Below are positions 1 through 7,677 of a DNA stretch of 64,000 nucleotides, one piece after another. The DNA is taken from positions 124,001-188,000 of the forward strand of contig NZ_JAEMUW010000010.1 in assembly GCF_016598485.1 (NCBI RefSeq). The letters are read 5' to 3'. The notes beneath the pieces were generated by a model, which had not been told where the DNA came from, made no database searches, and was given only the letters and a program-made list of their open reading frames with translations. Every line of letters starts with the position of its first letter. Position 1 is the first letter of the stretch. A program made the translations under genes and the position numbers. The stretch comes from Micromonospora coerulea (GTDB lineage: Bacteria; Actinomycetota; Actinomycetes; Mycobacteriales; Micromonosporaceae).

Positions 1-168
1 GAAGGTTCTGGCGCCCATGTTCCTCCCGCCGCCACAGGGACGCGCGACGGCGCAGCGTTCCCGCTCACCGACGGTCCACACGTCGTCCGGTGATCGCTGA
101 TCGGACGGTGGTGCCGCCCGACGACAGCGCTGCGGACGGCACGCCGCAGCGGCCGCGGGAATCGCCGG

Positions 169-777
169 TCAGCCCGACCGGGGCCCGGGACCGCCCGCGT
201 CCTGGCTGGGCGGTACGGCCGCCCGCTCGCGGCGTCGCCGGGTGGCGTACGCGCGCCGCATCTTGATGTGGTTGCCGCAGCCGGCCATCGAGCACCAGCG
301 GCGGGCCTGGTTGCGGGAGGCGTCGTAGTACGCCCAGCGGCACGTGTCGCGGGCGCACACCTTGAGCCTGCTCCAGGTGCCCTCCTCCGCGCACCGCCGG
401 ACCGCGTCGACGAGTCCGGCCAACGCGCCGTCGGAGGCGCTGTCACGGACGGCGACCAGGCGGGGCCCGCCGGCGTCGAGGGTCATCCGGACGGGCACCC
501 GGGCCAGTGCCCGGTCGAGCCCGGCGAGCGTGCCTGGGTCGGCGTCGTGACCGGCGTGGCGCAGCAGCACCGCGCGCAGGCCTTCCCGGATGGCCACCGC
601 GGCGGCGAGGTCGACCGGGCGGAGCGCTGTGGTGGCCGGCAGCAGCCCGCGCTCGGCGAACCAGTCGCGCAGCCGGTCCGGTGTGGTCAGCAGCTCCTCG
701 TCGACCTGCGGTTCGAGGGTGTTGACGAAGTCGCGCACCAGCCGGGCTGCGGGCGTGATCGCTGCCTCCTCGTCCAC
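169..777 (-). CDS. CGNR zinc-finger / ABATE-domain putative transcriptional regulator
   Basis: The protein is 202 residues. An N-terminal helical ABATE-like domain begins RLVRDFVNTLEP, and a C-terminal CGNR zinc finger carries C-x4-C in 'VCARDTCRWAYYDASRN' followed by 'WCSMAGCGN', so four cysteines can bind zinc. Proteins of this family are usually treated as DNA-binding regulators, but no target is established. The start is taken as the GTG at 777 because an AAAGGGGG ribosome site sits just upstream. A longer reading frame continues to 993 but lacks such a site and would run into the LacI promoter region. The gene is divergent from the LacI gene at 920. Family assignment is firm; the regulated genes are unknown. 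Confidence 0.85.
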   Translation of the reverse strand: MDEEAAITPAARLVRDFVNTLEPQVDEELLTTPDRLRDWFAERGLLPATTALRPVDLAAAVAIREGLRAVLLRHAGHDADPGTLAGLDRALARVPVRMTLDAGGPRLVAVRDSASDGALAGLVDAVRRCAEEGTWSRLKVCARDTCRWAYYDASRNQARRWCSMAGCGNHIKMRRAYATRRRRERAAVPPSQDAGGPGPRSG

Positions 778-919
778 GGTCGACCCCCTTTCGTCACACC
801 AGCGTACCGCCTTGACAGGTGTAACTGCCTCTGCGAGGGTCGGCTGGTACACCACCGAATCGCTTTCGCCGGTATGAGCCGGGGGCGAACGCCCGGGTCG
901 CCGCGGACGGGAGGATGCG

Positions 920-1942
920 TTGCGGATTTCCACGCTGAAGGACGTGGCGCGGCACGCCGGGGTGTCGGTCAAGACGGTCTCCAACGTCGTCAACGGCTAC
1001 CCGTACATCAGCGCCGACATGCGCCGGCGGGTGCAGGCCGCGATCGAGGAGCTGAAATACCGGCCCAACCCGACGGCGCGGCACCTGCGCGCCGGGCGGA
1101 CCGGGCTGCTCGCCCTCGTGGTGACCGGGACCGGCCTGCCGTACCTCGACGACCTCGCCGTCGACGTCGTCGCCGCCGCCGCCGCCGACCGCGGCTACCG
1201 CGTCGTCGTCGAACGCGGCGACCTGGCCGCCATCGGCGCCGCCCGCCCGATGGCGGTCGACGGCGTGCTGCTGGCCGCGGACGGCACACCGCCGGAGCCG
1301 ATCCAGGCGCAGGCCGCCGCCGGTACCCCGCTGGTCCGGCTCGGCGAGACCCGGGACGGTCACGGCGACCACGTCGCCATCGACCACGCCCGTGCCGCGC
1401 GGGATGCCACCGAGCACCTGCTGCGCGCGGGACGCCGGACGGTGGCCGCGATCGGCGGCCACCCGGACCAGTCCCCGGCCGCGCCGGGGCCGCGCACCGC
1501 CGGCTACCGGCAGGCGCTGCGCCGGGTCGGCCTCGCCCCGCGGCCGGGCGACGAGCAACCCGTCCGGTGGCACCGCCGCGCCGAGGGCCACCGGGCAGCC
1601 CGGGCCCTCCTGGCGGGGCCGGCGCCCCCCGACGCCATCTTCTGCCACTCGGACCTGCTGGCGATCGGCGCCGTACGCGCCGTCGTGGACGCCGGGCTGC
1701 GGGTGCCCGACGACGTCGCCGTCATCGGGATCGGCGACATCGAGGAGGGACGCTACTCCCGGCCGGCCCTGAGCACCGTCGCCGTCGACACCGCCTTCAT
1801 CGCCCGCGAGGCCGTCGCTCGGATCGCGGCCCGCGGCGACCAGCCGGACGCCGCACCCGTCGAGATCACCGCACCCCACGCGGTGCGGCCCCGGGAGAGC
1901 AGCGGCGCGGCCACGCCCGCCGGTCGGCCGCTGCCCGGTTGA
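920..1942 (+). CDS. LacI-family transcriptional regulator
   Basis: The protein is 340 residues, the usual LacI length. Residues 4-50 form the helix-turn-helix and hinge helix (TLKDVARHAGVSVKTVSNVVNG). The remainder is a periplasmic-binding-protein-like effector domain ending with 'PDDVAVIGIGDIEEGRYSRPALSTV'. The start is a TTG at 920 placed by the GGGAGGA ribosome site at 909-915; the nearby ATG at 915 is in another frame. LacI proteins repress sugar-use genes and release DNA on binding a sugar or sugar phosphate. No carbohydrate gene adjoins it, so the target is unknown. A LacI-type palindrome lies far away at 40609 upstream of the GH92 gene, but nothing here links the two. Confidence 0.9.
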   Translation: MRISTLKDVARHAGVSVKTVSNVVNGYPYISADMRRRVQAAIEELKYRPNPTARHLRAGRTGLLALVVTGTGLPYLDDLAVDVVAAAAADRGYRVVVERGDLAAIGAARPMAVDGVLLAADGTPPEPIQAQAAAGTPLVRLGETRDGHGDHVAIDHARAARDATEHLLRAGRRTVAAIGGHPDQSPAAPGPRTAGYRQALRRVGLAPRPGDEQPVRWHRRAEGHRAARALLAGPAPPDAIFCHSDLLAIGAVRAVVDAGLRVPDDVAVIGIGDIEEGRYSRPALSTVAVDTAFIAREAVARIAARGDQPDAAPVEITAPHAVRPRESSGAATPAGRPLPG

Positions 1943-2043
1943 CCGGACGGCCGTGCCCCGGCGGCAGGGCGCCTGGTCGCCTCAACCTGCTCTTCGCGCA
2001 ACCTCAGGCGCGGCCGGTGCGGTGCGGCGGCCGGCCACGACGG

Positions 2044-2430
2044 TCAGGGCCCGTGCGGCAGGGGCTCGGCCAGGGCGCGGATGTCCGCGGGCAGCTGCGC
2101 CATGGCGTTGGTGAACTCGCGGTGCCCGACCACCCGGTGCAGGGTCTGCAGGACGGCCCGGGCGCCCCGCTCCGCGGCGCCGCCATCGATTCCCGCGCGG
2201 TCCGCGATCCGGCGCAGGAACTCGTCGTACCCGAACGCCTCCGGATCCTCGGTGCCCTTGACGAGCAGCGGGCTCAGCTCGTTGGCGACGTGGCCGGCCA
2301 GGGCCGCCGCCTCGCCGCCGCTGATCCGCTCCGCGAGGGTACGCAGGGTGGCCTGGGTCAGGGGCTGCGCCGCCTCCGGCGAGACACCCGCTCGGGCAGC
2401 GACCTTGTCGAAGAAGCTGAGCTCGGCCAT
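2044..2430 (-). CDS. DUF2267 domain protein
   Basis: This 128-residue, wholly soluble protein matches the DUF2267 pattern: 'MAELSFFDKVAARAGVS', then 'TLRTLAERISGGEAAALA', then a second helical repeat 'EFLRRIADRAGID' and 'AVLQTLHRVV'. The family has repeated helical units and no known biochemical activity. The ATG at 2430 follows a GGAAGGA ribosome site. It lies 83 bp downstream of the MFS transporter gene on the same strand and may be the last gene of the TetR-MFS-DUF2267 unit. It is convergent with the LacI gene. Family call is good; function is unknown. Confidence 0.82.
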   Translation of the reverse strand: MAELSFFDKVAARAGVSPEAAQPLTQATLRTLAERISGGEAAALAGHVANELSPLLVKGTEDPEAFGYDEFLRRIADRAGIDGGAAERGARAVLQTLHRVVGHREFTNAMAQLPADIRALAEPLPHGP

Positions 2431-2513
2431 GCCACGTCCTTCCCGTCCGGAGACAGCGTGGCTACCCGCGGCCCCCGACGACAAACGCGCCGCGGGCCGG
2501 ACCGGGGCGGCGG

Positions 2514-4079
2514 TCAGCGGGGGTTCTTCGGCCCGGTCGCACCGGGCTGGCGGTTCGGCTGTTCGGCGGTGGACACCCGGGCCGGCGGACCCGCCACGCC
2601 GAGGTGCAGGTGGTGCCGCAGCGTTCGCAGGCGGTGCCGGCGGTCTCCCCCGACACCCTGGCCGGCCCGGGTCAGGACGTCGGCGCGGATGGTGGTGACG
2701 GCGATGAGAGCGCCGAGGACGGAGAGCCCGGCGGTCAGCAGCATGGCGCGGTGGAAGGCGTCGGTCAACGCGTCCGGGTCGGTGTACTGACTGCCGGTCA
2801 GCCCGACCGCCAGCGGCAGCACGGCGATGGCGGCGAGTTGCGCGGTACGCGCGACGGCGTTGTTGACCCCGGAGGCGATCCCGGAGTGCCGGTCGCTGGC
2901 CGCCGCGAGCACGGTGGAGGTGACCGGGGCGACCACGGCGGCCAGCCCCAGCCCGAACACCACCACGGCGGGCAGCACGTCGGGCACGTACCGGCTGTCC
3001 GGGCCGATGCGCAGCATCAGCAGCATTCCCGCCGCGATGAGCAGCGGGCCGACGGTGAGCGGGATCCGCGGTCCGATCCGCTGGGCGAGTGCGCCGGAGG
3101 CCGACGAGAGCGCCAGCATGATCCCGGTGATCGGCAGGGAGGCGGCGCCGGCCGCCAACGGCGAGTACCGCAGCGCGCCCTGGAGGAAGATGACGAAGAG
3201 GAAGAACACCCCGCCCAGCGCGGCGTAGACCGCGAAGGTGACCGCGTTGGCGGCGGTGAACTGCCGGTCGGCGAAGATGCTCGGCGGCAGCATCGGGTTC
3301 TGCCGGCGGCGCTCCAGCACGACGAACGTGACGCTGGCGACCAGGCCGACCAGCGCCGCGAGCAGGACCGGCAGCCCGAATCCGTTCGACGCCTGGACCA
3401 GGGCGAAGGTCAGCCCGGCCAGCGCCAGCGTGGCCAGGGCCGCCCCGGCCACGTCCAGCCGGCCCCGGGCGTCCGGGTCCCTCGACTCGGGCACCCGGGC
3501 AAGACAGATGAGCACGACCAGCACGCCGAGCGGGATCGGCAGCAGGAACACCCACCGCCAGGACGACTCCACCAACCAGCCGCTGATCAGCGGGCCGGCC
3601 GCGGCGGCGACGCCGCCCAGCGCCGACCAGGCGCCGATGGCCTTGGCCCGGTCCTGCGGTCGCAGCAGCGCCTCCAGCATGGCCAGGCTGCCCGGGGTGA
3701 GCAGCGCCCCGCCGACGCCCTGCACCACCCGCGCGGCGACCAGGAGCGGCAGGGTCGGGGCGGCGGCGCAGGCCCCGGACGCGACGGTGAACAGCACGGT
3801 GCCCAGGACGAAGACCCGGCGACGGCCCAACCGGTCACCGAGCGAGCCGCCGAGCAGGATCAGCGCCGCGAGGGTCAGCAGGTAGCCGTTGAGCACCCAC
3901 TGGAGGCCGGAAACCCCGGCGCCCAACTCCCGGCCGATCACCGGCAGCGCCACGTTGACCACGGTCGCTTCCAGCTGCGCCAGCGCCGAGCCGAGGACCG
4001 TGGCGATCAACAGCCACCGACCGCGAGCACCGGCCAGGGCCAGCCCCGGCATGTCCGGAGAGCGTCGATCCTGGCTCAC
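2514..4079 (-). CDS. MFS drug:proton antiporter of the DHA2 (14-helix) type
   Basis: The 521-residue membrane protein opens with 'LEATVVNVALPVIGRELG', a DHA2-type motif D1/C region, and carries 'GDRLGRRRVFVLGT' (motif A) after the second helix. Helices are spread over residues 20-480, followed by a charged tail of about 40 residues. DHA2 exporters use the proton gradient to expel drugs or metabolites. The GTG at 4079 is used; the ATG at 4052 is an alternative, and neither has a strong ribosome site. It lies 84 bp downstream of a TetR gene on the same strand, a common arrangement in which TetR represses the exporter. Substrate cannot be predicted. Confidence 0.88.
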   Translation of the reverse strand: MSQDRRSPDMPGLALAGARGRWLLIATVLGSALAQLEATVVNVALPVIGRELGAGVSGLQWVLNGYLLTLAALILLGGSLGDRLGRRRVFVLGTVLFTVASGACAAAPTLPLLVAARVVQGVGGALLTPGSLAMLEALLRPQDRAKAIGAWSALGGVAAAAGPLISGWLVESSWRWVFLLPIPLGVLVVLICLARVPESRDPDARGRLDVAGAALATLALAGLTFALVQASNGFGLPVLLAALVGLVASVTFVVLERRRQNPMLPPSIFADRQFTAANAVTFAVYAALGGVFFLFVIFLQGALRYSPLAAGAASLPITGIMLALSSASGALAQRIGPRIPLTVGPLLIAAGMLLMLRIGPDSRYVPDVLPAVVVFGLGLAAVVAPVTSTVLAAASDRHSGIASGVNNAVARTAQLAAIAVLPLAVGLTGSQYTDPDALTDAFHRAMLLTAGLSVLGALIAVTTIRADVLTRAGQGVGGDRRHRLRTLRHHLHLGVAGPPARVSTAEQPNRQPGATGPKNPR

Positions 4080-4163
4080 CGGACGCCGGCCGGATCACGG
4101 TCGCTGGCCATGCCCCGAACCTACCGGCGCGGAGCAGCGGAACTCGGCGCTTCGGGCGAGGGG

Positions 4164-4793
4164 TCAGCGGCCGGTGGAGGAGACCGGCCGGTCCGGGTAC
4201 GCCGCGGCGGCGAAGGCGTGCAGGGCGATCTCGGCGGCCTGCTCGAGCTGGGCGCGCGTGACACCGGCGGCGGCGTGCACCGCCTGCCCCTCGGTGACGA
4301 TCGAGACGAACCGGGCGAGCGCCACCGGGTCGGCCCCCTCCGGCAGGTCGTGCTCCTCGACCGCCCTGGCGAAGCGCTCGGCCAGGGCCTGCTCGCCGGC
4401 CAGCCGGCTGGCCGCGAGGAACGCGGCGATGCCGGCGTTCTCGGTGCTGCACGCGGTGCCGCCCTGGATCGACAGGCAACCGGCCGGGCGATCGGGGCGG
4501 GTCAGGGCGACCACGTTCGCCCGCAGCATCGCGGCGGCGACCTCGTACGCGGTGGCCTGGGTCAGCGCGTCCCGCGCGTACGCCATCTCGACGTCGGCGT
4601 ACCGGGCCACGACCTTACGGAAGAGGCCCTCCTTGTTGCCGTACGCGGCGTAGAGGCTGGGCTTGTTGATGCCCATGGCGTTGGTGAGGTCGGTCAGCGA
4701 CGCACCCTCGTAGCCCTGGCGCCAGAACACCTCCACGGCCCGGTCCAGGGCCGCTTCGGCGTCGAACGCCCGCGGTCGTCCGGTCTGGGGCAT
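4164..4793 (-). CDS. TetR/AcrR-family transcriptional repressor
   Basis: The protein is 209 residues. The helix-turn-helix lies in residues 9-52 ('ALDRAVEVFWRQGYEGASL', 'AMGINKPSLYAAYGNKEGLF'). The ligand domain has the 'GCLSIQGG' signature of a common TetR subgroup. The start is the ATG at 4793, preceded by GAGGAGGTGG; the frame extends upstream without a better site. It is divergent from the SDR gene at 4943, and the 149-bp gap holds a perfect inverted repeat. Family knowledge suggests it represses itself with MFS-DUF2267 and also the SDR. The ligand is unknown. Confidence 0.92.
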   Translation of the reverse strand: MPQTGRPRAFDAEAALDRAVEVFWRQGYEGASLTDLTNAMGINKPSLYAAYGNKEGLFRKVVARYADVEMAYARDALTQATAYEVAAAMLRANVVALTRPDRPAGCLSIQGGTACSTENAGIAAFLAASRLAGEQALAERFARAVEEHDLPEGADPVALARFVSIVTEGQAVHAAAGVTRAQLEQAAEIALHAFAAAAYPDRPVSSTGR

Positions 4794-4832
4794 CTGAGCC
4801 ACCTCCTCGGGCTCCACGATACTCCCGCCCAA

Positions 4833-4897
4833 CCGCTCGGTACAAAAGTTTGGCGACTGGCCGGGGCCCCTGCTAGGTTTGCTTTTGTACCGAGCGG
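4833..4897. promoter_or_regulatory. Putative TetR operator pair: perfect 16-bp inverted repeat
   Basis: CCGCTCGGTACAAAAG at 4833-4848 is the exact reverse complement of CTTTTGTACCGAGCGG at 4882-4897. The second copy extends into the palindrome GTACCGAGCGGTAC at 4887-4900. Between them a plausible promoter for the SDR reads TTGGCG (4850-4855), 18 bp, TAGGTT (4874-4879), so the right site would overlap the start of transcription and the left site lies upstream of -35. Use by the adjacent TetR protein is inferred from position. Confidence 0.7.
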
Positions 4898-4942
4898 TAC
4901 GGAACTCCGACCGCTCAATCGACCCGGCAAGGAGAACGTTCC

Positions 4943-5692
4943 ATGGGACAGCTCAACGGCAAGACGGCCCTGGTCACCGGCGGCACCACCGGCATCGGCC
5001 TGGCGGCGGCCCAGCGCTTCGCCGCCGAAGGCGCCCACGTCTTCATCACCGGACGCCGCCAGGCACAGCTGGACGAGGCCGTGGCCGCGATCGGCCCCGG
5101 CGCCACCGGCATCCGCAGCGACGTCAGCAACCTCGACGACCTCGACCTGGTGGTCGAGGCGATCACCGCCCGCGGCGCCGGCCTCGACGTCCTCTTCGCC
5201 AACGCGGGCGGCGGCGAGTTCGCTCGGCTAGGCGACATCAGCCTGGCGCACTACACCGACACGTTCGACCGCAACGTGCGCGGCACGGTGTTCACCGTCC
5301 AGAAGGCCCTGCCGGTGCTCAACGACGGCGCGTCGGTGATCCTGGCCGGGTCGACCGCGGCGAGCAACGGTACGCCGGCGTTCAGCGTGTACGCCGCCTC
5401 CAAGGCCGCCATCCGCTCGTTCGGCCGCACCTGGGCCGCCGAGCTGACCAGCCGGAAGATCAGGGTCAACACCGTCATTCCGGGCCCCACCGAGACCCCG
5501 GGCATCACCGGACTGGCGAACAGCCCGGAGGAGGCCGCCGGCCTGATCCAGATGCTGGCCTCCACCGTGCCAATGGGCCGGATGGGCCAGCCGGCGGAGA
5601 TCGCCAACGCCGTGCTCTTCCTCGCCAGCGACCAGAGCAGCTTCATGACCGGCGGCGAGCTCTACGTCGACGGCGGCGCCGAGCAGATCTGA
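4943..5692 (+). CDS. SDR-family NAD(P)-dependent oxidoreductase
   Basis: This 249-residue classical short-chain dehydrogenase has the cofactor motif 'TGGTTGIG' near residue 12, 'NAG' in 'LFANAGGG' near residue 88, and the active-site pattern S..Y..SK ('SVYAASKAAIRSF'). It closes with 'GRMGQPAEIANAVLFLASD' and 'GGELYVDGGAEQI'. The ATG follows AAGGAGAACG. Substrate is not predictable. Its divergent placement from a TetR gene, with a shared inverted repeat, suggests induction by the TetR ligand. Its own transcript ends at two hairpins before the convergent secreted-protein gene. Confidence 0.92.
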   Translation: MGQLNGKTALVTGGTTGIGLAAAQRFAAEGAHVFITGRRQAQLDEAVAAIGPGATGIRSDVSNLDDLDLVVEAITARGAGLDVLFANAGGGEFARLGDISLAHYTDTFDRNVRGTVFTVQKALPVLNDGASVILAGSTAASNGTPAFSVYAASKAAIRSFGRTWAAELTSRKIRVNTVIPGPTETPGITGLANSPEEAAGLIQMLASTVPMGRMGQPAEIANAVLFLASDQSSFMTGGELYVDGGAEQI

Positions 5693-5714
5693 CCGATCCG
5701 CGTCGCGCCGGTTC

Positions 5715-5792
5715 GCGGCCGGCGTCCCCGGCCCCCTCGCGGCCCAAGACGCCGGCCGCCTGCCTCCCCCGGCGTTGCCGCACGGGGGAGGC
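5715..5792. terminator. Two tandem hairpins, likely bidirectional terminator
   Basis: A perfect 12-bp inverted repeat (GCGGCCGGCGTC at 5715-5726, GACGCCGGCCGC at 5748-5759) is followed by a second hairpin with 9-bp arms (GCCTCCCCC at 5762-5770, GGGGGAGGC at 5784-5792). They fill the gap between two convergent genes. There is no T-run, as is common in GC-rich actinomycetes. Confidence 0.6.
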
Positions 5793-5800
5793 GACCAGAT

Positions 5801-6922
5801 TCAGAACTGCTGGACCCAGTACGGCGCCACGTCCATCCAGCCGTTGGCGGCCGCGCCGTTGAGCCGGCCGGAGCTGCCGGTGCTGAGGGTGTACCAGGAG
5901 TCGACGTAGTCCGGGTCGTCGGTCCACCAGCTGGCCGGCATCGCGTTGATGATCGCGGTGACCAGCGGGGTGTAGGTGCCGTAGTCGACGACGGTCAGCA
6001 GGGCGGTGATCAGCGCCGTGGCCAGGTCGCGGTAGTTGGTGTCGCCGTCGTCCTCCCACATCACCACGTCGGCCAGGTTGTACTTGTAGTTGTTGAAGTG
6101 GACCAGCAACTGGTTGGGGTAGTAGACCGTGCCGTCGTTGTCGAGGTAGGGCATCTCCACGATGTTGACCGTGGCCTTGCCGTCGAGTCCGGTGCCGCCG
6201 ACGACGTTGAAGATCTCCGCGCTGCCCTTGACCCACGGCTCCTGGTCATTGTTGAGCCGGATGGCGTTGACCTTGGTGGCCCAGTAACCGCCCTGCGTCG
6301 TCACGGCGGAGGTGACGCTGGTCAACCGCCGCGCGGTCAACTCCTGCCGCACCTGCGCCAGGCCCCGCTGCATCGCCTTCGCCACGTTGACCTCGACCAC
6401 CAGCACCGGACGCTCGGGCAGCCGGACCGGATCGAGGAGGAGCTGCGCTCCGGCCGGTTCGTAGGCCACCACGCCGGTCATCGCGTCGTCGGTCGACGCC
6501 GCCGCCACGAGCGGGCGCTCGGTACGGGCCAACTCAGCCGCCATGTCCTGATGTCCGAGCCGGAGTTGCAGCACCGAGCCGGTGGCCGCCGGCAGCCCCT
6601 TCGCCGCCAGCACCGCCGCATTGGCCGATTGAGCGCCGCGGTCGGTCCGGGCATTCAGTCGGGCCGTCAGCAGATCCACCGGCCCGGCGGTGACGGCCGC
6701 GACCACCCGGTCGCGGGTGGCGGGATCGGCGAGCGCGCCGGCCACCTGACGGGCGAGCCGGTCGGTGGCTGAGAAGACCGGGCCGACACCGGACGGGGCC
6801 GCCAGGGTGAGCTGGCGCGTGGAGTCGGGGCTGGCCTGCGCGGGTGTCGCCGTCGAGGCCATCAGGGTGGTTGCCGCCAGGCCCAGGGACAACAGGCCGA
6901 GCCGGAACGAACGTGGACGCAT
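5801..6922 (-). CDS. Secreted DUF3103-like protein
   Basis: The protein is 373 residues with a clear Sec signal peptide ('MRPRSFRLGLLSLGLAATTLMASTATPAQA', cleavage near residue 31). The mature part has 'PERPVLVVEVNVAKAM' in its middle and an aromatic, acidic C-terminus ('WEDDGDTNYRDLATALITALL', 'MPASWWTDDPDYVDSWYTL'). I read it as a DUF3103-like extracellular protein, a family without a known activity, and this match is from memory of the family pattern only. The ATG at 6922 follows an AGAGGAG site; the frame upstream to 6997 has none. It is a single gene convergent with the SDR. Confidence 0.7.
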   Translation of the reverse strand: MRPRSFRLGLLSLGLAATTLMASTATPAQASPDSTRQLTLAAPSGVGPVFSATDRLARQVAGALADPATRDRVVAAVTAGPVDLLTARLNARTDRGAQSANAAVLAAKGLPAATGSVLQLRLGHQDMAAELARTERPLVAAASTDDAMTGVVAYEPAGAQLLLDPVRLPERPVLVVEVNVAKAMQRGLAQVRQELTARRLTSVTSAVTTQGGYWATKVNAIRLNNDQEPWVKGSAEIFNVVGGTGLDGKATVNIVEMPYLDNDGTVYYPNQLLVHFNNYKYNLADVVMWEDDGDTNYRDLATALITALLTVVDYGTYTPLVTAIINAMPASWWTDDPDYVDSWYTLSTGSSGRLNGAAANGWMDVAPYWVQQF

Positions 6923-7152
6923 ACGGACTCCTCTGCCGGTCGCGGTGCCGGCTCGTGACCGGCCCGCAGGCGATGCCAGATGATCGCATCCAGACATAGG
7001 GGTTGGTCAATGACAAGCAATTGCGGCCCCCGCCGCACCAACCGGAGCCCACCTGCCGACAAGAGCGAGCGAGACCAGTTGACCGGCGCGGACCCGGACG
7101 TTCGTCGCGATGGTCGGTCCGGGGTTCCGACGCAGCTCCACCACCGGGCGGC

Positions 7153-7230
7153 TAGGGTGATCACCGGTGTGCCGGGAAGTCTGGTCGGCGTGCGACGAAA
7201 CGTGTCCCGACCAGACCAGCAGGAGCCGAC
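7153..7230 (+). promoter_or_regulatory. Promoter and 5' leader with conserved 19-nt element, copy 1
   Basis: A -10 hexamer TAGGGT (7153-7158) would start transcription near 7165, giving a leader of about 66 nt. The core GCCGGGAAGTCTGGTCGGC lies at 7171-7189 near the transcript's 5' end. GTCTGGTCGG (7179-7188) can pair perfectly with CCGACCAGAC (7207-7216), a 10-bp stem ending a few nucleotides before the CAGGAG ribosome site of the CBS gene. The same core occurs upstream of the antiporter and ABC genes. I do not recognise it as a named RNA family; a cis-acting RNA or a protein-binding site are both possible. Confidence 0.65.
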
Positions 7231-7677
7231 GTGCGTGCCCGAGACCTGGCGGTGCCCTTCCCCACCATCACCGTCGACGCGCCCGTGCTGGAGGCAGCCC
7301 GGCTACTGGCCGGATACAACCTGCCCGGGCTGATCGTGGTCGACAGTGCCGGCTGCCCCGTCACGGTGCTGCCCGGTACGCAGGTGCTGCGCCTGGTCAT
7401 CCCCGGCTACTGCCGCGAGGATCCGACCCTGGCCCGGATGATCGACGAACCCTCCGCGGACGTCTTCCTCCGCGGGGCGGACGGCAAGACGGTCGCCGAC
7501 CTACTGCCCCGGGAACGTCCGGAGCCGCCGGTGGTCGAGCCCCAGGCCACCGTCCTGGAGGTCGCCGCGGTCATGGCCCAGAAGCGCAGCCCGCTGGTGG
7601 CGGTCGCCGCTCGGGGCGGGCCGATGCTCGGCGGGATCACCCTGGACGCGCTGCTCGACCGGATGCTGACGGCGTGA
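7231..7677 (+). CDS. CBS-domain-pair protein
   Basis: The protein is 148 residues and consists essentially of two CBS motifs: residues 1-60 ('MRARDLAVPFPTITVDAPV', 'LPGLIVVDSAGCPVTVLPG') and residues 95-146 ('VVEPQATVLEVAAVMAQKR', 'LGGITLDALLDRML'). Such Bateman modules bind adenosine nucleotides and regulate partner enzymes or transporters. The GTG start is set by CAGGAG upstream. Its last codons overlap the start of the ArsB/NhaD permease by four bases (GTGA), so the two are translationally coupled. It is plausibly the energy or nucleotide sensor for that permease; this is inferred from linkage. Confidence 0.88.
   Translation: MRARDLAVPFPTITVDAPVLEAARLLAGYNLPGLIVVDSAGCPVTVLPGTQVLRLVIPGYCREDPTLARMIDEPSADVFLRGADGKTVADLLPRERPEPPVVEPQATVLEVAAVMAQKRSPLVAVAARGGPMLGGITLDALLDRMLTA

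Noticed and set aside
1..168. Left-edge plus-strand frame ending '..AAFPLTDGPHVVR', faintly like a YCII-domain protein
   Set aside because: Only about 30 codons are present, the TDGPF motif is imperfect, and no upstream sequence is available to support a gene.
2044..3555. 503-codon frame reading through the MFS gene into DUF2267
   Set aside because: Only the final 128 codons, after the ATG at 2430 with its own ribosome site, are protein-like; the front part is antisense-like composition within the MFS gene.
7153..7230. Leader element as a cobalamin riboswitch (similar GGGAA-GCC-GGT string)
   Set aside because: The leader is only about 66 nt, lacks the long cobalamin-box architecture, and the downstream genes are ion transporters rather than B12 genes.
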